From positions 11,598,317 through 11,608,316 of the forward strand of contig CM060320.1 in the NCBI GenBank assembly GCA_030674155.1: a stretch of 10,000 bases of DNA, given 5' to 3'. Shown in pieces: positions 1-7,205 of this stretch. The translations under genes were made by a program, and so were the position numbers. Every line of letters begins with the position of its first letter. Positions within the stretch are counted from its first letter, which is position 1. Under the pieces are notes generated by a model. It saw only the letters and a program-made list of their open reading frames with translations. It was not told where the DNA came from and did no database searches. The stretch is from Stramonita haemastoma. Taxonomy: Eukaryota; Mollusca; Gastropoda; Neogastropoda; Muricidae.

Positions 1-395
1 TGTGATGCAGTATGTAATGGTGATCAACATTGGTGGCCTGGTGATGGTGTGTGATCCATCATGGGGTGTGGTGGTGGTGAGGTGTGGTGAAGTGTGCTAA
101 GTGATGTGATGTGTGCGATGTGGTGGTGTGGTGGTGGTGTGGTGGTGTGACATTGGTGGCCTGGTGATGGTGTGTGATCCATCATGGGGTGTGGTGGTGG
201 TGAGGTGTGGTGAAGTGTGCTAAGTGATGTGATGTGTGCGATGTGGTGGTGTGATGTGTGCGATGTGGTGGTGTGAGGTGTGTGTGTAGCATGGTGTATG
301 ATGGTGGTGAGGTGTGGTGAAGTGTGATGCAGTATGTAATGGTGATCAACATTGGTGGCCTGGTGATGGTGTGTGATCCATCATGGGGTGTGGTG
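1..395. repeat. GT/GGT-rich minisatellite with exact long duplications
   Basis: This block is G/T rich on the + strand and built of shuffled short words (GTGGTG, GATGTG, GATCCATCATGGGGTG). Comparing it with itself shows that 28-130 is repeated base for base at 151-253 (103 bp, offset 123), and that 1-73 is repeated at 323-395 (offset 322). Between them, 254-322 contains further partial copies of the same words. The array breaks off at 396, where a short CT run and an AT run begin (398-420). The left end is cut by the window, so the true array may be longer. The open frame across it on the minus strand (Thr/His-rich) is simply the repeat translated, not a gene. Confidence 0.9.
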
Positions 396-540
396 AAGAG
401 CTCTCTCTCTATATATATTAACCATGTCAATGTCTTTTTTATGAAAAAAAAATCCAATTCCAGACAAGTGTCACTAAGCATGAACTTCCCCTGGCCAGTG
501 ACGCTGCCATAGCCCCTTGAACCAAGCCATATACAGCACA
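396..540. other. Short unique spacer between minisatellite and GA tract
   Basis: The spacer begins with a CT run and an AT run (398-420), continues with an A-rich stretch (443-451), and then has about 90 bp of mixed sequence with no repeat structure. I recognise no gene, RNA or transposon in it. Confidence 0.6.
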
Positions 541-545
541 CAGAG

Positions 546-581
<36 letters not shown>

Positions 582-739
582 ACAGAGACAGAGCAGAAGA
601 GAGGACGACGACAGACGAACAGAGCAGAAGCAGAACAGAGAGAGAGAGAGAGAGAGAAGAGAGCAGAGAAGAGAGAGATAGAGACAGAACAGAGACAGAG
701 AGAGACGACAGAGGGAGAGAGAGAAGAGACAGAGAAGAG

Positions 740-776
<37 letters not shown>

Positions 777-1075
777 AGAGAGAGAGGGAGAGAGAAGAGA
801 GAGAGAGGAGAGGAGGAGAGGGAGGAGAGAGAGAGAGAGGAGAGAGAGGAGAGAAGAGAGAGGAGAGAGAAGAGAGAGAAGAGAGGAGAGAGAGGAGAGA
901 GAGAGAGGCAGAGGAGACAGAGAGAGAGGAGAAGAGGAGAGGAGACAGAGGAGAGAGCAGGACGAAGAGAGAGAGAAGAGAGAAGAAGAGAAGACGAGAC
1001 AGAGACAGACAGACAGACAGACCAGACAGACAGACGACAAGACAGACAGACAAGGCAGACAGAGCACAGAGAGAA
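541..1075. repeat. Degenerate (GA)n polypurine tract grading into (GACA)n
   Basis: About 535 bp of almost pure A and G on the + strand, interrupted by scattered C. The stretch 731-908 (178 bp) contains no pyrimidine at all. From about 1000 to 1060 the unit changes to GACA (CAGACAGACAGA). Long mirror-like homopurine runs of this kind can form intramolecular triplex (H-DNA); that is known for such tracts and is inferred here. The long Ser/Leu-rich minus-strand open frames are the CT repeat read as protein and have no domain features. Confidence 0.93.
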
Positions 1076-1162
1076 ACTGAGAAAACTGCAATTTATGTAG
1101 TCAAGTAGAGTCTTTACAACATCACCACCTCTACACTACTTTTAAGAGCTGTCTATAAATTA

Positions 1163-1166
<4 letters not shown>

Positions 1167-1227
<61 letters not shown>

Positions 1228-1310
1228 ATATATATATATATGTACATGTATATGTACATGTATATATACATGTACATGTATATATATGTATATATATATA
1301 TATATATACA
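1167..1310. repeat. Compound microsatellite: (CA)n then AT/TGTACATG block
   Basis: 1167-1225 is an essentially perfect AC run of about 29 units. It passes directly into 1226-1310, an AT-alternating block containing several TGTACATG words (first near 1241-1250). The second half is self-complementary and could extrude as a cruciform or hairpin. Confidence 0.95.
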
Positions 1311-1803
1311 AGAACAAAATAAAATAAAGAAAATGAAAATAGATACTCTAATAAGTAAACAATGTATCCTCACTATAAAAAGAAGTGTTAAAACCTGATG
1401 TTTAAACAAATGTATTAATGTTAAGAGTACATGGAATGTTTAAACCTATCATATTTAAACAAAGAATGCCTTCTATCAATTTGCTTATAAGTTTCAAAAA
1501 TAAAGGTGTTTCCCAAACTTTTGTCTGACAAGATAGATGCAACCAGCAGTGCACGAGGACAGCCCTGCCCGAAATGTCTTGTGGCTCCTGACACAAACTA
1601 ATTCCTACTGTGTCCTCCCAATCAGTAACTGCTCATTTCTGAGTCCTTCTACCTACCCCCCTCCCCCTTTTTTTTTTTTATTATAGTTTTTATACAAAAT
1701 GAAACATCGACATAATATCTCTTTTTATTTTTTTAAGTGCTTCTAACAAGTATCATCTGACTGTTTCTTTTGCTTTTTATATAAATTTAAAGAATGCAGT
1801 GTG
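1311..1803. other. AT-rich unique sequence, no gene recognised
   Basis: An A-rich opening (about 1311-1345) is followed by AT-rich sequence without a usable open frame. A C-then-T run lies at about 1656-1680. A word at 1507-1522 (GTGTTTCCCAAACTTT) resembles the terminal repeats of some hAT transposons, but no matching opposite end was found in the window, so no element is called. Confidence 0.5.
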
Positions 1804-1804
1804 A

Positions 1805-1932
1805 CCACAATATACGGTACCCTACTAGTACTATGAATTTTGCAATGATGTGTGCATTGTGAAAACATTTAGTATGGCCACAATATCCTATGATTTTGGT
1901 TGTGAATGTTTGCATTGTCAAAATATTCAGTA
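1805..1932. repeat. Imperfect tandem duplication, about 73-bp period
   Basis: The segment starting CCACAATAT at 1805 and ending ATTTAGTA at 1874 is repeated with mismatches and an internal deletion at 1878-1932, ending ATTCAGTA. Shared words include CCACAATAT, CTATGA followed by ATTTTG, and TGCATTGT. The two copies lie immediately upstream of the reverse-transcriptase remnant. They could belong to its body or to older flanking DNA. Confidence 0.75.
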
Positions 1933-1934
1933 AA

Positions 1935-2880
1935 ACTTATGTTTTCTTTGTCAAGTCCAGTCTACTGTTAAAAACACTGAGACCTGCATCAGAGATGTTC
2001 AGACCTGGATGACTGTTGATAAGTGAAAACTCAATGATGATCAAACTGAAGCTCTTCTGATTCAGTCAAACATGGTACATATCAACAAACTATAAATAAC
2101 TTCTGTTCAGGTTGGAATTTTAAAAATATTATTTGCATATTTTTTATTATCAATAGCAGGTATCTGGGGAAAAAGTGTTAAATATCTTGCACTCCACTAC
2201 ACAGAATTTACTGTAACAGTTCATTCACAAATATCTGACAACTCAATCAGCCCTTGCTTGTACTTTTGTTTTGTCAAAACTTGATACTGTCATATTTCTA
2301 TTCTTGTTAACTGTTCATGGTGTATATCCTATCCAACAGGGAAAAGTTGAAAGTTCTGCTGCCAGAGTTGTTCTCAGAGCAGAGACACTACACTTTCAGC
2401 TACTCAAAGACAGCTACATGATGGTTGCGCTCTTCCACAGGTTCTTCCCTGCCTAGAATAATGCAGCACTAACTTCTCACTGTCTGCATTCCCTCTAGAA
2501 ATCTCCCCTCCTCCTGACTCCCATCTTCTATCAGTTCCAAGAGTCAGAATATCAACTTTAGCTTCTCCTGCAGAGCACCTCAATTCTGGAACTCTCTCCC
2601 TTCGAGAATCCGCCATATGGAATCTCTCTCCACTCTGAAAAGGGCACTTAAAAATATAGATCTTTTTCATCAGCACAACTGACATCTTCCACCGCTTTTA
2701 TCACTTCACTTTTCTTTTCTCTCACCCTGCAACTTTGGCAACTCTTCTGTTAAACTATTTTTTTAATTAAAATTTTGTTTTTTTAACATCATTGTTATCA
2801 TTGTTATGTTCATACGTTGATTTAAATGCGATAAGACATGTAAGTAATGCAATGTGATGTAATGTGATAATGTAATGTCA
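1935..2880 (+). mobile_element. 5'-truncated, decayed CR1/L2-like non-LTR retrotransposon
   Basis: The span holds ordered remnants of the second open frame of a non-LTR retrotransposon, followed by an AT-rich 3' untranslated region (2683-2840) and a tail of short related units (ATGTGATGTA/ATGTGATA) at about 2842-2878. Short tandem units instead of a poly(A) tail are typical of CR1/L2-group elements. The protein blocks occur in the right order and orientation: reverse-transcriptase end, thumb region, RLDYCNSLL-like block, AARLV-like block, PSR.LRSS-like block, then the terminal APxxWNSLP block. Everything upstream of the late reverse transcriptase is missing, as expected from 5' truncation during insertion. 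The exact 5' boundary is not visible. Clade assignment (CR1, L2, Rex-like) is inferred from motif style only. Confidence 0.88.
1955..2682 (+). pseudogene. Broken reverse transcriptase, C-terminal part
   Basis: The parent protein copies element RNA into DNA at the target site. Four blocks survive. (1) 1982-2065, where a WMT...KLNDDQTEALL motif starts at 2009; it matches the conserved stretch after the catalytic FADD box and has an internal TGA at 2024-2026. (2) 2177-2240 in the same frame, VKYLALHY, the equivalent of the usual V.NLGV..D block. (3) 2253-2390 in another frame, containing FVLSKLD and SSAARVVLRA, matching the family's ...SRLDYCNSLL and ..AARLV.R blocks. (4) 2485-2682 in a third frame, with IPSRNLPSS, a TGA at 2515-2517, then FSFSCRAPQFWNSLPSRIR and a natural-looking stop at 2680-2682. 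Spacing between blocks 3 and 4 is about 30 codons shorter than usual, suggesting a deletion. The catalytic core is absent, so this copy cannot be active. Frames are described only; no repaired protein is implied. Confidence 0.88.
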
Positions 2881-3136
2881 GTAGAATCTTGGTAATGCTT
2901 TTACCTAGAAGTGGTCAGAAGCACTATTTCCATAGTTGGTCCCAAAGAAGTAATGACAGTACAACAGGGAAAAAACAACAAACATAATCACAAAAATGGG
3001 AAGAAAACAAACAAACAGTCAAAACCACATTTAATTGCACAGGCAATCAGTAACTCACACATTCACTTACTCAGGCTAACAGCATTTCATGCACTAAGGC
3101 AGGCACATCTATATGCACATACAAATCCACATGAAT

Positions 3137-3137
<1 letters not shown>
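2881..3137. other. Unique sequence before the CA microsatellite
   Basis: Mixed sequence, A-rich at about 2968-3020, with no recognised gene. The short plus-strand open frame from 2911 runs into the CA repeat, has no domain and no protein-like composition, and is not called. Confidence 0.5.
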
Positions 3138-3223
<86 letters not shown>

Positions 3224-3269
3224 CACAATACACTTACATGAACATGTGCACATACCCAAGAGCAAGCTT

Positions 3270-3317
<48 letters not shown>

Positions 3318-3364
3318 CCTCACTTTTTACTAATATCACTCTCTTACAGACAGCCTTTAATTAA

Positions 3365-3409
<45 letters not shown>

Positions 3410-3481
3410 ACATGGACACAAACACACACACAACACATGCACACACGCATGCGCGCGCCACGCACACACCCCACACACACA
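3138..3481. repeat. Microsatellite cluster: (CA)n, (CT)n, degenerate (AC)n
   Basis: Three arrays occur in close succession. A nearly perfect CA run lies at 3138-3223 (about 43 units), a CT run at 3270-3314 (about 22 units), and an AC run at 3370-3408 that decays through 3481 with CATG, GCATGCGCGCGC and CCCC interruptions. The intervening 3224-3269 and 3315-3369 are short unique segments. The GCATGCGCGCGC word (about 3447-3458) alternates purine and pyrimidine and favours Z-DNA. Confidence 0.95.
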
Positions 3482-4329
3482 GATTAAAAATCCTAGTAAC
3501 TGGCAAAGATATAGCTAGCTATGTATGAAGAAAGGAACAGGTCAGTTTGAAGAGTTCTTCTGAAGGCTTAGACTGAAACAGAATGATAAAAGGGAGATCT
3601 AATTCTACATAAAGTCATTCCAAAGAGAGGGACTGTATGAGAGAAACTTGAACATGAGCCACAGGGGATACAATGCTGAGTTGGAACGCAGAGTCTGGTT
3701 GTATCAGAGGAAGAGGAAAAACAGCACTCTGGTACATCAAGCTGAAGAAGATCAGACAGACAGGAGGGACAATCCAGAAAAAGACACCTGACAGTGATAT
3801 GCAGTGTTTGTAAGCTCTTCTGTCAGTGAAGGGAATGAACCAAAGGACAGAATGATATGACCAAGTTGAGATAAACGAGTTAAAGATTAAGTCAGAACCA
3901 CTGTTTGAACACTGTAACTCAGATGATGCTAAGGACTAAGGTACACACAGAAGAAGAGAATTCTGCAACAAGCATGCCTAGAAAGAACACAGGGACAGCC
4001 TAAGGCCTTTCTTTCTTTGGACTGAACATGATGTATGGAACCAAATCAGGATGATTCTACACACCAGATCTAACAATCTACCCATGTTTTCAAACAATTA
4101 CTGTCAATGTCCACCTTCAAGACGATGGAAAGTTGTATGAATCTTCTTGAAACTTTCCTCAACAAGCCTTAAGCTAAATATCAGCCATGAAACATTGCGT
4201 AATTAGGCATCAAGTGACTCCTATAAGACATTGCTGCACTCTGAAAATATCTGGTTATATCAAACAGCCAGATTTGTAGCACAGATAAGATCTGTGTGTC
4301 CGACTGTGCACTGGTATGTGACTATGCTG

Positions 4330-4332
<3 letters not shown>
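3482..4332. other. Unique intergenic or intronic sequence, no gene recognised
   Basis: About 850 bp of balanced, non-repetitive sequence, A-rich on the + strand in its first half. Stops are frequent in all frames and no protein motif, tRNA-like box or transposon end was recognised. It could be intron, intergenic DNA or an old transposon beyond recognition. Confidence 0.5.
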
Positions 4333-4656
<324 letters not shown>

Positions 4657-4704
4657 TGAGTTCAAATTCATTTCATGTCTTTACACAAGTTGTGATATTA
4701 GACA

Positions 4705-4736
4705 GGGGAAGGGGCAAAGGTGGGGGGAGGGGGGGG
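4705..4736 (+). other. Canonical four-tier G-quadruplex motif
   Basis: Four G runs of at least four bases lie at 4705-4708, 4711-4714, 4722-4727 and 4729-4736, separated by loops of 2, 7 and 1 bases. This satisfies the standard G-quadruplex pattern with four tetrads. Further GGG runs follow at about 4743-4751. Folding in vivo is inferred. Confidence 0.85.
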
Positions 4737-4751
4737 AGTGTCAGGGAAGGG

Positions 4752-4904
4752 AGTGTAGCTGGCAATGTGTAGGGTAAGGTAGCTTATACTTCAGGGGGTC
4801 AATACTTCCTAAGTGATTTAAAAAAACAAAACAACCTTTTTGTAACTTATTGAAGTACAATAAACAAAAAGGAAAATGCAGTTCTAACAAAATCAGTAAT
4901 TCCA
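4752..4904. other. Short unique spacer
   Basis: AT-rich spacer between the G-rich block and the TG/CG array, containing an A run near 4820-4832. Nothing further is recognised. Confidence 0.5.
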
Positions 4905-4983
4905 AGTGTGCGCACATGCGTGCGTACGTGCGTGCGTGCGTGTGTGCATGCCTGCATGCGTGCGTGCATGTGTGTCAGTGTGT

Positions 4984-5024
<41 letters not shown>

Positions 5025-5059
5025 TGTGAGTGTGTGCGTGTGTGTGTGTGGGGGGGGGG
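4905..5059. repeat. (TG)n/(TGCG)n array ending in a G run
   Basis: 4905-4977 is built from TGCG, TACG and CATG units (for example GTGCGTGCGTGCGTGTG). This grades into a TG run from about 4987 to 5049 with a few GTGA and GTGC interruptions, and closes with ten G at about 5050-5059. The alternating purine-pyrimidine pattern with CG steps is favourable to Z-DNA. Confidence 0.93.
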
Positions 5060-5138
5060 TGTTATTTTTTAAGACTGAATTTTATTACTTTCTGTGATAA
5101 CTGTTTCTGCTCATTATTTTTATGTAGCCTACATGTAT

Positions 5139-5332
5139 AATGCTTAAAACCACGTGAATTCCTATTTGATAAAGTGCTGGTATTGGTGTTGGTATAGGTA
5201 TGGTCTTGTAATGTGTGTGGGGTAATGGTTGTATACTGTGCCGTGTTATTCCTCTGTGATAAATGCTTAAAATTCCTATTTACTTTCTTATGCATGGCTT
5301 GTAACCCACATGAATTTCTATTTGTGAGATAA
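5139..5332. repeat. Three dispersed copies of an ATGCTTAAAA...CCTATTTG motif
   Basis: A motif of about 33 bp (ATGCTTAAAACCACGTGAATT followed by CCTATTTGATAA) begins at about 5140. A shortened copy (ATGCTTAAAATTCCTATTT) begins at 5263, and a diverged copy (ATGGCTTGTAACCCACATGAATTTCTATTTG) begins at 5294. The copies are separated by unrelated sequence, so this is probably an old local duplication rather than a tandem array. Confidence 0.5.
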
Positions 5333-5779
5333 TTAAAATGTTTGAATTCAATACTGACAGAGGTCAGACAGGATCTATGGACAGGACTGGACTGCTGACT
5401 TCACTCAGTGCAGTGTTGCTGGGCACTGCCCTTTAATGTTCAGGCTGTGTGTCTTGGGCAAGTTGAAGCTGATGGAGCCCATCTCTCTCCTCAAGGTCTG
5501 CTGTGCATGCTGCACATGTTCATGTCATGCAGTCCACCACCCATAGCTGACTGACTACTTTCCCACAAAAAAATGCATGTGTTATTCAATATTCACTTCT
5601 GTCACATATCACTCCCAGTTAGTTGGGTTTTTTTTCCTCCACTGAACCCCCCTCTCCTCTTCCCAAAGCTTTTTTTTCTTTTTTCAGCTTATTTGTGCAA
5701 GAGCCCTGCTGTATTGCAACAATGCACCCAATACCTTGTCATTTCCTTAAAAATAAAATGCAAGGGGGAAAAGAAAAAG
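5333..5779. other. Unique sequence upstream of the SINE, no gene recognised
   Basis: Mixed sequence with T-rich runs at about 5626-5638 and 5670-5685. Two short overlapping open frames (5573-5821 and 5623-5925) run into the CA repeat or the SINE and show no domain. No RNA gene or transposon end was recognised here. Confidence 0.5.
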
Positions 5780-5803
5780 AACACACACACACACATACAC
5801 ACA
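5780..5803. repeat. Short (AC)n directly before the SINE
   Basis: An AC run of about 12 units with one T interruption abuts the SINE 5' end. It matches the much longer AC array beyond the SINE tail, consistent with insertion into a pre-existing AC tract or with AC expansion on both sides. Confidence 0.85.
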
Positions 5804-6222
5804 AGTGGGTCGGTGGTCTAGGTGGTAACATGCCTTGCCTAGAAAGCAAAAAGTTTGGGTCAGTGTGTGCGGTGGTTCACACCCCGTTTGGACCCAAAAC
5901 TTTTTCCCCATCCATTAGACCCTGAGTGGTGGTCTGAGTGCTAGTCTTTCGGAGGAGACGATAAACTGAGGTCCCGTGTGTTACACATCACTATTTAGCG
6001 CACGTAAAAGAACCCATGGCAACAAGGGGGTTGACGCTGGCAAAATTATGAAGAAAAAAGCCACTCTGATAGGGAAACAAATACAGTTGCATGCAGGAAA
6101 AAGAAAAAAAATGGGTAGGCACTGCACTTGTGGTGACGAGCTCTCCCCGGGAAGAGCAGCCCAAATTTCATGCAGAGAAATCTGCTGTGACATAAAGTGG
6201 TACAAATACAAATACAAAATAC
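5804..6222 (+). mobile_element. tRNA-derived SINE, apparently full length, gastropod type
   Basis: Non-autonomous retroposon transcribed by RNA polymerase III and mobilised by a partner LINE. The head has an A box at about 5814-5825 (TGGTCTAGGTGG) and a diverged B box at about 5874-5884 (GGTTCACACCC), the normal tRNA spacing being somewhat stretched. The body carries segments I recall as conserved in a widespread caenogastropod SINE: GGAGGAGACGATAAACTGAGG (5951-5971) leading to GTCCCGTGTG, GCGCACGTAAAAGAACCCA (from 5999), and GAGAGCAGCCC-like and AATTTCA.GCAGAGAAATCTG-like segments near the 3' end. It finishes with an ATACAAATACAAA-type tail (6201-6222) that runs straight into an AC array. 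There is no coding capacity; an open frame from 5976 is accidental. Family membership is from memory. Confidence 0.85.
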
Positions 6223-6284
6223 ACACACACACACACACACACGTACACACGTACACACACACACGTACACACACACACACACAC

Positions 6285-6367
<83 letters not shown>
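6219..6367. repeat. (AC)n microsatellite at SINE 3' end
   Basis: About 149 bp of AC units. The first part (6219-6292) has GTAC interruptions at about 6241, 6249 and 6263 and a TA break near 6287. The second part (6290-6367) is nearly perfect, about 38 units. Thr/His and Cys/Val open frames across it are artefacts of the repeat. Confidence 0.96.
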
Positions 6368-6370
<3 letters not shown>

Positions 6371-6597
6371 ATCCAAGGTGCAGTTTATAGGACACTACTT
6401 TGCCTTCCGTAGATTATCAATGAAAAATCATTTTTAACTTTCCTAACTTATCTTTAACTTACAGCCTGTTTTGGTAATTTGGAGAGCAAAATAGTTTGAT
6501 GCTGCTGTAAAACTGATTAAAAAGAAGCTTGCCACTTTTTCTCTTTCGGACTAGTTACTTTCTGTCTTTAATATTTTAAATCTGATATAACAGTTTT

Positions 6598-6599
<2 letters not shown>
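6368..6599. other. Unique AT-rich spacer
   Basis: AT-rich sequence between two AC arrays. No gene, RNA or transposon end was recognised. Confidence 0.5.

Positions 6600-6675
<76 letters not shown>
6600..6675. repeat. (CA)n microsatellite at 5' end of second SINE family copy
   Basis: About 37 CA units with a single break near 6632. It abuts the head of the SINE copy that follows. Confidence 0.96.
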
Positions 6676-6678
<3 letters not shown>

Positions 6679-7020
6679 GAGTAAGAGTGCTGTGCATTGC
6701 ACTGAGATCTGCTGACCTGGGTTTGAATCTCATGTAAGAGGATTTCTTCTCTGGAGTTAAGATCAGTGCCGACTCAAATCCCCCCTAAAGTCCTTCCCAC
6801 GAGACTACAAACCAAGGTCACTTGTGCAAATGCACACAGAACATCTTGCAGACACATTAAAACCCATTCCGCATTTCAGAAGAGTACGCCATTGTGTGCC
6901 AGTGGGAACGGATAACAAAATTTACTAAAGTGCATACACACAGGGACTGGATGTAAAAAAGCACATGAGTGCTTATTCCATTATCCTCAAAATAAAAGAA
7001 TAAAAGAAGAATAAAATAAA
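6676..7020 (+). mobile_element. tRNA-derived SINE, family 2, copy A
   Basis: Recognised by alignment to the reverse complement of 8829-9212. Shared blocks run the whole length in order: a CTGGAGTTAAGATCAGTGC-like block at about 6753-6771, then GTCCTTC with a nearby GAGACT, GCACACAGAACATCTTGC (6832-6849), GTGTGCCAGTGGGAACGGAT (6893-6912), TGCATACACACAGGGACTGG (6931-6950), GCACATGAGTGCTTATTCC (6961-6979) and TTATCCTC. The tail is A-rich with AATAAAAG units (6991-7020). A good B box, GGTTTGAATCT, lies at 6720-6730; the A box has decayed, so the 5' limit is approximate. Non-coding; open frames across it are incidental. No clear target-site duplication is visible because the 5' flank is a CA repeat. 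Confidence 0.85.
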
Positions 7021-7160
7021 CACTCACGCATGCACACACCATAATGAAAGACACTGACACTAAGAATAGTACATACAGCTCTAACAGTAATAATTTGCAC
7101 AAAAGTTGTGTAAATCCATGAATGATTCATTGTATGTATGATTAACAATATCTATTCATA
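7021..7160. other. Unique AT-rich spacer
   Basis: AT-rich sequence immediately after the SINE tail, without recognised features. Confidence 0.45.
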
Positions 7161-7205
7161 TACATTTATTTTTTTAATCGTTTATTTATTTATTTCATTT
7201 ATTTG
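7161..7205. repeat. (ATTT)n-rich low-complexity run
   Basis: T-rich run with repeated TTTATTTA units. It resembles the tail of a minus-strand SINE such as the one at 8829, but sequence to its right does not align to either SINE family, so it is recorded only as low complexity. Confidence 0.7.

Noticed and set aside
1..395. Possible CRISPR-like array
   Set aside because: Repeats are irregular in length and spacing, there are no unique spacers of constant size, and the context is eukaryotic.
182..541. 119-residue minus-strand open frame, Thr/His-rich
   Set aside because: It is the minisatellite read as protein; composition follows the repeat words and there is no domain.
439..1091. Two overlapping minus-strand frames of about 205 residues, Ser/Leu-rich
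   Set aside because: They are translations of the CT strand of the GA tract in two frames; long frames arise because the repeat rarely encodes stops.
1131..1409. Minus-strand frame with Tyr/Ile and Cys/Val strings
   Set aside because: Produced by the AT and CA microsatellites; the apparent hydrophobic segment is repeat-derived.
1507..1522. hAT-like terminal repeat word GTGTTTCCCAAACTTT
   Set aside because: No matching inverted end or 8-bp target duplication was found in the window; a single 16-base word is not enough.
2404..2685. 93-residue minus-strand frame
   Set aside because: Antisense to the retrotransposon C-terminal region, which has clear family motifs on the + strand.
3071..3368. 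Several frames over CA/CT arrays
   Set aside because: Cys/Val, Thr/His and Ser/Leu strings come from dinucleotide repeats.
6046..6376. Minus-strand Cys/Val-rich frames that could be mistaken for cysteine-rich secreted peptides
   Set aside because: The Cys-Val alternation is the GT repeat; there is no cysteine framework, and it continues into antisense SINE sequence.
5976..6437. 153-residue plus-strand frame
   Set aside because: It lies in the SINE body and the AC array; SINEs are non-coding and the second half is Thr/His repeat.
6430..6464. Splice-acceptor-like stretch ending TTACAG
   Set aside because: The pyrimidine tract is weak and interrupted, and no open frame of interest follows.
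6857..7102. 81-residue minus-strand frame with hydrophobic stretches
   Set aside because: Antisense to SINE copy A and its A-rich tail; hydrophobicity comes from T-rich codons.
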